In this document: positions 41,871 through 49,987 of the stretch, one piece after another
How the letters are laid out: each line of letters begins with the position of its first letter
Position numbering within the stretch: position 1 is the stretch's first letter
NCBI GenBank assembly: GCA_964389755.1
Contig: CAYMEW010000017.1
Location: forward strand, 15,385 to 79,384
Source: JBBSUQ01 sp964389755
GTDB taxonomy: Bacteria > Bacteroidota > Bacteroidia > Flavobacteriales_D > Crocinitomicaceae
DNA length: 64,000 nt
Reading direction: 5' to 3'
The notes under the pieces: generated by a model
Database searches by the model: none
Told to the model about the DNA's origin: nothing
Seen by the model: the letters and a program-made list of their open reading frames with translations, nothing else
Program-made: the position numbers and the translations under genes

Positions 41871-42932
41871 ATGAAACGTACACTTGTTATTTCCGCTTTG
41901 ATTGTTACCGGTTTTTCGCAGGTGTTTGCACAAAACAGCCTGCAGGAACGCGAAACCGTGCTTGCCGGCCTGCTCTCGAACCTGCGAAACGCCAAAAATG
42001 ACCAGGAAAAAGCCGCTGCGAATAAATCGTTTAAGGAAGAAATGCGCAAAACGATCGCACTCCCGGGTGCTTTTTCATATCCCTTCGAGCAATTATCGAC
42101 CGTCGGAATGGTGGCAAGCCCGGATAGTTCGTTTCGCTTTTTTAACTGGAATATCGAGCAGGACGACTTTACGCAGAAATACGAATGTTTCATTTTGCAT
42201 TATAACGACCGGCACGAAGAATACGACATCATCGAACTCAAAGACAATTCCATGATGCTCCCGCCGCGCCCCGACGATATTCTTGAGGCCGATAACTGGT
42301 ATGGAGCACTTTATTACCAGATTATTCCTTTCGAAAAAGGAAACCGCCAGATGTATACAGTACTGGGCTGGGACGGAAACGACCAGTCCAGCAACATCAA
42401 ACTGATCGACGTACTTTACTTTACAGGAACTTCCGTTCGCCTCGGGAATCCTGTGTTCCGGATGAACGACCAGACCCTCAAACGTGTATTTTTCGAACAT
42501 TCCGAAAATGCGGTGATGTCGCTGCGCTACGAAGAAAAGTACGACCGCATTATCTTTGATCATCTTTCGCCCGAATCGCCGGGAATGGAAGGTTTCTACA
42601 GTTATTATGTCCCCGATATGTCGTACGATGCCCTGGTACTCAAACGCAACCGCTGGACCCTGCAGGAAGACGTGATCGGCATTAACGAACACAAATCGGA
42701 AAAGATGACCATCAGCGTGATCGATGAAAAAACCGGTGAACCGAAAGAGATCCGTGTAAAGGATAAATGGCAGGATCCGACAGATGAAAGTGCTCCCGCC
42801 GGTGGCAGCGTCCATGTGGCCGTTAAACCTGAAGCAGACGGTTCTTCCGGGTCCAAAAAGAATAAGCCTGTTAAACAAAAGAAAAAGAACCGGAAATACC
42901 GTAATACGCCTAAATCGAATACCGGGCTGTAG
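41871..42932 (+). CDS. Exported hypothetical protein of Bacteroidota type
   Basis: 353 residues from the ATG at 41871; an ATG at 41862 is nearly inside the promoter. Signal peptide MKRTLVISALIVTGFSQVFA. A charged helical segment (20-70) leads to a beta-rich middle (FRFFNWNIEQDD, YYQIIPFEKGNRQMYTVLGWDGND). A lysine-rich disordered tail (from ~330) ends the protein (KKNKPVKQKKKNRKYRN). Proteins with the phrase YTVLGWDGND are common as single unknown genes in Bacteroidota; no function is known to me. Codon use is chromosomal. Confidence 0.7.
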   Translation: MKRTLVISALIVTGFSQVFAQNSLQERETVLAGLLSNLRNAKNDQEKAAANKSFKEEMRKTIALPGAFSYPFEQLSTVGMVASPDSSFRFFNWNIEQDDFTQKYECFILHYNDRHEEYDIIELKDNSMMLPPRPDDILEADNWYGALYYQIIPFEKGNRQMYTVLGWDGNDQSSNIKLIDVLYFTGTSVRLGNPVFRMNDQTLKRVFFEHSENAVMSLRYEEKYDRIIFDHLSPESPGMEGFYSYYVPDMSYDALVLKRNRWTLQEDVIGINEHKSEKMTISVIDEKTGEPKEIRVKDKWQDPTDESAPAGGSVHVAVKPEADGSSGSKKNKPVKQKKKNRKYRNTPKSNTGL

Positions 42933-43000
42933 CTACTCCCGGCTGATTTATTCATAGTCAGCTGTTTGTAAATTATATTTTTGTTTTTGGTGCTTTTACA

Positions 43001-43008
43001 TATATTTG
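43001..43008 (+). promoter_or_regulatory. -7 promoter element TATATTTG for the UspA gene
   Basis: Exact TAnnTTTG match, 17 bases before the ATG at 43026, with a possible -33 TTTG at 42980-42983. Confidence 0.6.
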
Positions 43009-43025
43009 GTTAAAAATCGATTCAT

Positions 43026-43829
43026 ATGAGTAAAAACCTGTACATTGTGCCGCACGACTTTACGGATGTCGGCGATGCCGCCCTGCAATACGCCCTTTTC
43101 CTGGGTACACACGTAAACGTCGATATTCGTCTTGTGCACATCGTTAACAAACAATCCGAGCAGGCCGCAGCACTTAAGAAATTACAGGAGATTATTAGCA
43201 GGACCGATACAAAAGGAATTCCTGTTGAACCGCTGGTCAAAACGGGAAGCATTTTCGAAGATATCGGTAAAATTGCGCGCGAAGCCAAAGCGCAACTCAT
43301 CATTATGGGAACACATGGTGTACGGGGCATGCAAAAGATTTTCGGCAGTCATGCCATGAAAGTCGTTACCAGTACGGATGTTCCTTTTCTCGTGGTTCAG
43401 TCAAACCTGGAATTGCACAAAGTAAAACGCATCCTCGTTCCGATCGACCTTACGAAAGAGAGTTTGCAAATTGTAAACTACGCGGGAGACCTTTCGCACA
43501 TATTCCACGGAGAGGTACACGTAATCGGCGAAAAACAAAACGACGAAATTCTCAGCCAACAACTTAAGAACCGTATCCTGCTCGTTAAGAACCAGTACGA
43601 GGAACGAAATGTAAACGTCCAGGTGGAAATGGTCAAAGGCGGCGGTTCTTATTATAAGAAGATCATGCGCTATTGCAAAGAACACGAGATCGATTTTATT
43701 GCCATCGCCTATCATTCGGAAAGTTTATTGCCGCAATTTGATAACTTTGCACAGTCATTGATTACAAACGAGATGAATCTGCCGTGCATGGTACTCAATT
43801 CCAAACTGGCTTCTTCATTGTATTTTTAA
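43026..43829 (+). CDS. Tandem universal stress protein (UspA fold)
   Basis: 267 residues made of two UspA domains. Domain 1: LYIVPHDFTDVGDAALQYAL, IIMGTHGVRGMQKIFGSHA (the ATP-binding G2xG9xGS-like motif) and VPFLVVQS. Domain 2 begins LVPIDLTKESLQIVNYAGD but lacks the glycine motif near its end, so only domain 1 should bind ATP. Typical for Bacteroidota stress proteins of this length. Followed 7 bases on by the CvfB-like gene. Confidence 0.9.
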   Translation: MSKNLYIVPHDFTDVGDAALQYALFLGTHVNVDIRLVHIVNKQSEQAAALKKLQEIISRTDTKGIPVEPLVKTGSIFEDIGKIAREAKAQLIIMGTHGVRGMQKIFGSHAMKVVTSTDVPFLVVQSNLELHKVKRILVPIDLTKESLQIVNYAGDLSHIFHGEVHVIGEKQNDEILSQQLKNRILLVKNQYEERNVNVQVEMVKGGGSYYKKIMRYCKEHEIDFIAIAYHSESLLPQFDNFAQSLITNEMNLPCMVLNSKLASSLYF

Positions 43830-43836
43830 GCTTTTT

Positions 43837-44673
43837 ATGAAACTGGGTGAATACAACACCTTAACCGTGCTGCGTTTTACATCTGTGGGCGCCTATCTGG
43901 GCGACGATCAGGATAACGATGTGCTGCTCCCGAACAAATACGTAACGCCTGAAATGGAACTGGATTCCAAAGTTGAAGTGTTTCTGTATCTCGATTCGGA
44001 AGACCGGCTGATAGCCACTACATTGCGTCCGTTACTGACGCTCCACACTTTCGCATACCTGGAAGTCGAACAGGTCAATTTGTACGGTGCATTTATGCAC
44101 TGGGGCGTGGAAAAAGGACTAATGGTTCCCTTTAAACAACAAAAGGCCCGTTTGCAGGAAGGTGGATTCTACCTCACTTACCTCTTGCTCGACGAAGCAA
44201 CCAACCGGCTGGTCGGAAGTACAAAGGTGAATGCATTCCTGTCTAAAGATACCACCGGACTTTCCGAAGGTGACGAGGTAAACCTGCTCATCTGTGATAC
44301 AACCGAAAACGGAATACAGGTGATCGTCGAGAATAAGTGGCACGGACTCATCTTCAGAAATGACATCAGCAGAACTGTGAAACGCGGTGAGCGCACCAAA
44401 GGATACATTTACACCATTCGGGAAGATGGAAAACTGGACATTCGCCTGGAACCTTCCGGGTTTCTTGAACGGATCGAACCGAATGCGGAAAAACTACTGG
44501 AACTACTCGAAAAAAATGCAGGCAAACTACCGCTCACTGACAAAAGTGATCCCGACGAGATCCGCGAACAGGCCGGAATGAGTAAAAAAGCCTTTAAGCA
44601 GGCAGTCGGGAACCTCTATAAGCAAAAACGGATTATGCTTGAGAAAGATCACATCCGGCTTATAAACTCATAA
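43837..44673 (+). CDS. CvfB-like S1-domain RNA-binding protein
   Basis: 278 residues. Three S1-like beta-barrels: residues ~1-65 (LGEYNTLTVLRFTSVGAYLG), 70-140 (WGVEKGLMVPFKQQ), 145-215 (NKWHGLIFRNDIS), and a C-terminal winged helix (IREQAGMSKKAFKQAVGNLY). This is the CvfB/YitL layout of RNA-binding virulence regulators. The last 14 bases overlap the end of the convergent LytTR gene. Likely cotranscribed with the UspA gene. Confidence 0.85.
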   Translation: MKLGEYNTLTVLRFTSVGAYLGDDQDNDVLLPNKYVTPEMELDSKVEVFLYLDSEDRLIATTLRPLLTLHTFAYLEVEQVNLYGAFMHWGVEKGLMVPFKQQKARLQEGGFYLTYLLLDEATNRLVGSTKVNAFLSKDTTGLSEGDEVNLLICDTTENGIQVIVENKWHGLIFRNDISRTVKRGERTKGYIYTIREDGKLDIRLEPSGFLERIEPNAEKLLELLEKNAGKLPLTDKSDPDEIREQAGMSKKAFKQAVGNLYKQKRIMLEKDHIRLINS

Positions 44674-45403
44674 TATCTTTGAAGCGTATGGCCTGTCGGC
44701 GGGAAATTTCGATCTTCTCTCCTTCTCGCAGTTCCACTTGCAGGCCGCCGTTAAACCAGTTTTCGATCGACGATACCCAGTTGAGATTGATAATGAATTT
44801 TCGGTTCGCACGGAAGAAGTGTTCGGGATCCAGACGTTCCTCGAAGCTATTCAATGATCTTAGAATGAGCGGCCTGAAGCTATCGAAATAAACCTTTACA
44901 TAATTCCCTTCCGATTCAAGCATCCGCACTTTACGAAGTTCAATGAACCAACATTTCTCACCGTCTTTAATAAATACACGGTCGTCAATCGTAAGAAAGC
45001 GGTCTTTGCGCGAAGCACGGGCACTGATGTCGGATGTAAAATCCTCGTCTTCCTTCTGTGTTTTGGCAATGGCTTCTTTGAGTCGCTCCGGATCCACAGG
45101 TTTTAAAAGGTAATCCAGCGCATTGATTTCAAACGCTTTCAATGCAAATTCATCGTAAGCAGTAATAAAGATCACTTTTGGGATCTCGTCCAGCTTTTTC
45201 AGCATTTCGAAGCCATTCATTTCCGGCATGGAAATATCCAGGAAAACGAGGTCCGGCTTTTGCTCCCGGATCAGGTCGATCCCTTCCCGTGCATTCCGGG
45301 CTTCTGCGGTGATATCGATCTCATCGTAATCCTTCAGCAGGTTTTTCAATTCTTCACGGGCGAGTCGTTCGTCGTCAATGATCAGGGTTTTCAGTGTTTT
45401 CAT
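44660..45403 (-). CDS. LytTR-family response regulator
   Basis: 247 residues. Receiver with phospho-acceptor Asp in LVFLDISMPEMNG and Lys in LLKPVDPERL, then a LytTR DNA-binding domain (FLTIDDRVFIKDGEKCWFIE, FFRANRKFIINLNWVSSI). It starts in an ATGA-type 4-base overlap with its kinase. It probably regulates envelope-related genes; the target is not visible. Ends in a 14-base convergent overlap with the CvfB-like gene. Confidence 0.92.
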   Translation of the reverse strand: MKTLKTLIIDDERLAREELKNLLKDYDEIDITAEARNAREGIDLIREQKPDLVFLDISMPEMNGFEMLKKLDEIPKVIFITAYDEFALKAFEINALDYLLKPVDPERLKEAIAKTQKEDEDFTSDISARASRKDRFLTIDDRVFIKDGEKCWFIELRKVRMLESEGNYVKVYFDSFRPLILRSLNSFEERLDPEHFFRANRKFIINLNWVSSIENWFNGGLQVELREGEKIEISRRQAIRFKDIMSL

Positions 45404-46443
45404 AAACGGTCTATTTTAATTTGCGTAATGACTTGATTATTTGCTTCCCGGATGCTGAAGGTGGCCTTGTCGCGGTATTGTAACCACAGGCGTTTGCGGG
45501 TGTTTTCGAGTCCGATACCGGAATTCCCGGACTTACGCGATGTCAGGGTCCCGGAGTTGATGACCTCAAACACATCACAGGTGTGTTCGCGGTATGTGCG
45601 AATACCAATCTCTCCTCCGTCAATCCGTTTGCTGATACCGTGTTTAATAGCATTTTCAACCTGCGCCTGGATCACGAAGGGCGGAATGGTGTGCTCACTG
45701 ATGCTGTCGTCGAGGTCGAGCTGTACACTCAGGCGCTCTTCGAAACGGATCTTTTCCAGTTCCAGGTAACGGCTGACAAGCCCCATTTCCTGCTCGACGG
45801 TCACGGAGGTCTCTTTCCCCATTTGCAGAGAGTTACGCAGGAGTTGTGATAAGACCGTTACCGAATGTTTTGCGCGCCCGGGTTCGATGTCTATCAGCGC
45901 CCGGATACTGTTGAGTGAGTTAAAAAGAAAATGCGGATTGAGTTGGGAACGCAGGTTTTTGAGTTCAAATTCGTTCTTACTGGCTTCCAGTGAAATGTTA
46001 TCCAGTTCCTGTTTGCGGGATTTGGTGAAAAAATGATAGGTAAAATAGATCGCATTCCAGAAAAGTATGAGGATGCTGTTGCCGATAATATCGATAAAAA
46101 AGAGCAAAGGCGTCACCTGATCGTCCGGGTTTTTGTGTTGCCCGGTCAGGAAGTGCGCGGCCAGGCTACTCAGTGAAACAAGAAACGAACAGATAAGGCT
46201 GATAATGAGGATGCGCGGAATGAGCGGGGCAAGTTTCATTTCCAACCAGCCCAGTTTAAAAAAGCAAAGGCGCATAAGATGCGTAAACAGGATCGCAAAA
46301 AATACGATACAGACGAGGTTCACGACCAATCTCCAGTCGAGCCGTTCCGGGGAACTCGCATAAGCGGCAAGCAAAATGATCAGCCCGTATCCGAGCCAGC
46401 CCGTAACCTGTGCGAGCCAGTACAAAAACTTCGAAGATTTCAT
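45400..46443 (-). CDS. LytS-type (HisKA_7TM/His_kinase) membrane sensor kinase
   Basis: 347 residues from the ATG at 46443; the frame upstream of it is not family-like and contains the promoter. Four transmembrane helices (about 9-27, 37-58, 77-99, 115-140), then the LytS kinase core: LRSQLNPHFLFNSLNSIRAL (phospho-His in NPHFLFN) and IPPFVIQAQVENAIKHGI (N-box). It signals to the LytTR regulator downstream. The -7 box TATATTTG ends 6 bases before this ATG, so its mRNA may be nearly leaderless. Confidence 0.9.
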   Translation of the reverse strand: MKSSKFLYWLAQVTGWLGYGLIILLAAYASSPERLDWRLVVNLVCIVFFAILFTHLMRLCFFKLGWLEMKLAPLIPRILIISLICSFLVSLSSLAAHFLTGQHKNPDDQVTPLLFFIDIIGNSILILFWNAIYFTYHFFTKSRKQELDNISLEASKNEFELKNLRSQLNPHFLFNSLNSIRALIDIEPGRAKHSVTVLSQLLRNSLQMGKETSVTVEQEMGLVSRYLELEKIRFEERLSVQLDLDDSISEHTIPPFVIQAQVENAIKHGISKRIDGGEIGIRTYREHTCDVFEVINSGTLTSRKSGNSGIGLENTRKRLWLQYRDKATFSIREANNQVITQIKIDRL

Positions 46444-46448
46444 GAATA

Positions 46449-46456
46449 CAAATATA
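46449..46456 (-). promoter_or_regulatory. -7 promoter element TATATTTG of the LytS/LytTR operon
   Basis: Exact TAnnTTTG match on the minus strand, ending 6 bases before the ATG at 46443. Confidence 0.6.
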
Positions 46457-46558
46457 GACCAATCCCTTTCACAAATGCGGTCAATCGGATAATCGGCGGG
46501 AAAGCGTAATTTTACGGTCCAAAACCTTTTTGGATTACTTTTTGGAATAAACGCGACC

Positions 46559-47464
46559 ATGAGACGAATCGTGCTGATTTTACTGCTTTTCCCCTTTCAG
46601 AGTGGCGCTCAGTCGTACACGGGAACGCATGCCGGCGTCTCACTGGGATTACTGGTAAATTTCGGTTCGCACGTGAATTCGGTCGGACTCAACCTCAAGG
46701 CTTATTATACAAATTACTTCACACAGTTGAATGCGGGTTCTTCCGTAACTTTTAACCTGAACGGTTATGGTGAACGGCGTCATTTTGTTGAAAGTCGCAC
46801 CGCTGTCGGACTCGTTCTGCTTGCCGGAAAGAAAGACCAGCCCATTGATTTTTTACTGGACGGGCTTAATCATCAGACCGCTTACAGATACGGAATCGCT
46901 TATAATTACCTGTTTTACTTTGACAATGCAGGAACTTCTCAACTCTCCGGCGGATGGGCGGTACATCTGAAACGCTTTTCCCTGTATTTTGAGAACGACG
47001 TGTTCGGCGGACAGGCACGCGACCGCTTCCGGACCGGACACCTCATGCTGTCTTACCGCTTCGAACAAATTCGCTTTTTGACCGGCTTGTACATCTGGAC
47101 CGGTGAAACGGCGAATTCCGTCTGGATCCGTGACGCCGGACCGGGAACCCCGAACGGCTACCGCTCGCTTGAAAACCTGCCCTATGGTAAGAGCAGTCAT
47201 GGGGTTCTATACGGCGGTTTCATTGCGAATACCGCGTACGGAAACCAGGTTCACTTCAAAACCGGAACGGACAGCGAACAGATCCGCCATTTCTTTCAAA
47301 ATCGTCTCGCACACGATCTGATCCTGCTACCCGCATCGGTGAAACGCCATACTCCGCACTATCCACGACTCAATTCAGAAGGAAAACCCGTTTTCAAGGC
47401 AACGGATCGACGTGCGGATCGTTTTTACTTACAGTTAGGACTTAATGAAAATTGGTCCAATTAA
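46559..47464 (+). CDS. Polymorphic toxin type 23 domain-like exported protein
   Basis: 301 residues with a signal peptide (MRRIVLILLLFPFQSGA). The mature protein is beta- and Gly/Tyr-rich: GVSLGLLVNFGSHVNSVGLN, FLLDGLNHQTAYRYGIAY, ENDVFGGQARDRFRTGH, LYIWTGETANSVW. From memory it matches Bacteroidota proteins annotated as polymorphic toxin type 23. The composition and signal peptide would equally fit an outer membrane barrel, so the toxin name may be historical. No immunity gene is apparent beside it. It is divergent from LytS, 115 bases away. Confidence 0.65.
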   Translation: MRRIVLILLLFPFQSGAQSYTGTHAGVSLGLLVNFGSHVNSVGLNLKAYYTNYFTQLNAGSSVTFNLNGYGERRHFVESRTAVGLVLLAGKKDQPIDFLLDGLNHQTAYRYGIAYNYLFYFDNAGTSQLSGGWAVHLKRFSLYFENDVFGGQARDRFRTGHLMLSYRFEQIRFLTGLYIWTGETANSVWIRDAGPGTPNGYRSLENLPYGKSSHGVLYGGFIANTAYGNQVHFKTGTDSEQIRHFFQNRLAHDLILLPASVKRHTPHYPRLNSEGKPVFKATDRRADRFYLQLGLNENWSN

Positions 47465-47516
47465 AAACTGTTGTTTCAAAAAAAAGCGATACATTAGTTT
47501 TACTATTACCAAACTT

Positions 47517-49868
47517 ATGAAAATGAAGAGAACTCTGTTTACCCTTTTGATCTGTAGCCTCTTCTCTCCCATCGCATGGTCTCAGTGCGGTGCCGGACAG
47601 AGCGAAGTCATTGTTCAGATCACTCCTGACAATTACCCGGGCGAAACCTCCTGGGAACTGATGGCTGGCGGCAGCATCGTCGCCACCGGAAACTACCTCG
47701 GCGATACGATTTGCGTACCCCAGAATTCGTGCATTCAGTTTAAAATAATGGACAGCTTCGGAGACGGGATTTGCTGTTCCTACGGGAACGGTTCGTACAA
47801 CCTGATACTCGACGGTTCGGTCGTGGCGACAGGTGGTGCCTTCGGAAGCGAAGAAACGGTCACCACGAATTGTCCTCCCGGAACAACCTGCGAAGATCCG
47901 CTGACCGCGACGACTGGAAGTTTTACAGCTCCCGATCAAAATACCTGGTATGAATTCACGCCCGCAGCTACGGGGATTTACAGCATTTCAACCTGTAACG
48001 GCAATACCTGCGACACGAAGATCTGGGTTTACGATCATTGCGGCGGAAACGTCAACGAAACCAATACCGGAACCATTTTCTACGATGATAACCAGGGAGG
48101 CTGCGGCGAACAGGCAGTTGTTGAAGCTTATTTCCAAACCGGAATCACGTATTACATCCGCATCGGGCTGGACGCGTCTGCTCCATGTGTAACGGATCCG
48201 ATCGCCTTTGAGATCACCTACGTCGGACCGATTACCGGTTGCATGGATCCGTCAGCCTGTAACTACAACCCGCTCGCTTCGGTAGCAGGAACCTGTTATT
48301 TCTACCCGGATCCGAACTGCCCGAACGGACCCGACCTGTCCATTGTTCAGAATGACGTTCAGAATTCACTCAATCTACGGACTGAGCAGGCAACAAACTG
48401 CATGGTTGAAGAAGGATGTATGAACGGTTATGGAACGCGAACCGTACTGGCCTTCGATACGCATATTCAAAACGTCGGAGAAACAGATTATTACATTGGA
48501 AACCCGACGAGCAACCCGACGCAGTTTAGCTTTAACAACTGCCACGGTCACGCACATTATGAAGGATATGCCGATTACATCCTCTACAAACCAAACGGAG
48601 TCTCCATTCCCATCGGTCACAAGAACGGTTTTTGTGTTATGGACCTCGAATGTAATAACGGCGGAACCGCGCAATACGGCTGCAGCAATATGGGGATTTC
48701 CAAAGATTGCGGTGATATCTACAACAGCTACCTGGATTGCCAGTGGATCGACATTACCGATGTCGACACCGGCGAATACATCCTCGCGATCAAAGTGAAC
48801 TGGGACCAGTCGCCCGATGCACTCGGACGTTATGAAATGGGATATGAGAATAACTGGGCACAGGTCTGTATCCGCATCACCGAAGATGCAAGTGGAAACA
48901 AAGGATACACGCTCCTCGCCGATTGCCAGCCGTATGTTGATTGTGCCGGCGTTCCGTACGGGAATTCATTAGTGGATTGCGAAGGAAACTGTGGTGGTTC
49001 AGCCATGCGCGGAGATGTCGACCTCAATCAGCAGATCGAACTCAACGACGGCGTAACGTATGTGAACGGAATTCTCAATTCCTCCATGACACCAAGCGAA
49101 TGCCGCGATATTTCCGGTGACGGCGCCATCACCGTTTGGGATGCCGGACTGGCTGTAAATTGCGCCCTGAATGACGCACCCGGGAATACAGTATGCGACT
49201 TCCCGAATACCGTTACCAATCCGGCGCAATATGCAGAGATCGGTTTCACGGAAATCAATACCTCCATGAATTACATTGATGTTTATATTCGTAACCCCGA
49301 TTGCAAGATCGTGGGATATGAATTCAATGTTTCCGGAGTTGACATCGTGGATGTCGAAAACCTGGTGAGTCCGGTTAATTACCCGGCCACACCGCAGTTC
49401 CTCCCGGGAGGCAATAAAGTGGTTTGCCTTTCCTATCAGGACAGCCTGATCCCGAAAAATATCACCCCGGCACCGCTCGTGAGAATTCATTACAGTCAGA
49501 TTACCGATCCGACCATTTGCGTGGAAGAGATCGTGCACGTCATCAACAACGCATACCAGCCGATCGTGACCAACAATCCGCAGGCCTGCGTATCGGTAGC
49601 AGGTGTAAACGAACTCGGAATGCAGGAATTCAGCATGTATCCGAATCCGGCATCCGGACAGGTGAAAATTTCACTCAAAGTGAAAGCCGAAGAAAACTTT
49701 ACGATCGTCCTCGTAGACGCACTTGGCAGAACCGTTCAAACACAACGGCTGAGCCCGGGAACCAGCGAAACTTCACTCGACGTTTCCGGACTTTCAAACG
49801 GAATGTATCGCGTGATCATGACAAACGGTACCGTGAAAACGTCTAAAAACCTCTCAATACTGCGTTAA
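47517..49868 (+). CDS. Secreted lysyl-oxidase-like protein with T9SS tail
   Basis: 783 residues from the ATG at 47517, giving a signal peptide ending in AWSQ; a longer frame from 47445 starts inside the previous gene. Order: a Cys-rich beta domain, a PPC-like domain (PDQNTWYEFTPAATGIYSIS), a GCMDPSACNYNP repeat, and a lysyl oxidase domain (about 280-460) with the copper motif CHGHAHYEGYADY and conserved GYGTRTVLAFDTHIQNVGE. Then a dockerin-like GDVDLNQQIELNDGV...DISGDGAITVWDAG, and a T9SS tail (FSMYPNPASGQVKISLK). Likely a copper amine oxidase-like enzyme that crosslinks surface or matrix proteins. The lysine-derived quinone residue cannot be verified. Confidence 0.85.
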   Translation: MKMKRTLFTLLICSLFSPIAWSQCGAGQSEVIVQITPDNYPGETSWELMAGGSIVATGNYLGDTICVPQNSCIQFKIMDSFGDGICCSYGNGSYNLILDGSVVATGGAFGSEETVTTNCPPGTTCEDPLTATTGSFTAPDQNTWYEFTPAATGIYSISTCNGNTCDTKIWVYDHCGGNVNETNTGTIFYDDNQGGCGEQAVVEAYFQTGITYYIRIGLDASAPCVTDPIAFEITYVGPITGCMDPSACNYNPLASVAGTCYFYPDPNCPNGPDLSIVQNDVQNSLNLRTEQATNCMVEEGCMNGYGTRTVLAFDTHIQNVGETDYYIGNPTSNPTQFSFNNCHGHAHYEGYADYILYKPNGVSIPIGHKNGFCVMDLECNNGGTAQYGCSNMGISKDCGDIYNSYLDCQWIDITDVDTGEYILAIKVNWDQSPDALGRYEMGYENNWAQVCIRITEDASGNKGYTLLADCQPYVDCAGVPYGNSLVDCEGNCGGSAMRGDVDLNQQIELNDGVTYVNGILNSSMTPSECRDISGDGAITVWDAGLAVNCALNDAPGNTVCDFPNTVTNPAQYAEIGFTEINTSMNYIDVYIRNPDCKIVGYEFNVSGVDIVDVENLVSPVNYPATPQFLPGGNKVVCLSYQDSLIPKNITPAPLVRIHYSQITDPTICVEEIVHVINNAYQPIVTNNPQACVSVAGVNELGMQEFSMYPNPASGQVKISLKVKAEENFTIVLVDALGRTVQTQRLSPGTSETSLDVSGLSNGMYRVIMTNGTVKTSKNLSILR

Positions 49869-49900
49869 CAGGCGCTGATTCAGCATTTCTAAAGAACATG

Positions 49901-49936
49901 AAACCGCCGGAATTTTTTTCCGGCGGTTTTTCTTTT
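49901..49936 (+). terminator. Intrinsic terminator after the lysyl oxidase gene
   Basis: Ten-base stem AAACCGCCGG / CCGGCGGTTT with a 9-base loop, followed by TTCTTTT. It separates the lysyl oxidase gene from pyrG. Confidence 0.88.
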
Positions 49937-49954
49937 AATGTAAAAGGAATATAG

Positions 49955-49962
49955 TAACTTTG
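49955..49962 (+). promoter_or_regulatory. -7 promoter element TAACTTTG for pyrG
   Basis: Exact TAnnTTTG match, 25 bases before the ATG at 49988. Confidence 0.65.
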
Positions 49963-49987
49963 CGCCCCGTAGTTACATAAAAAAAGT

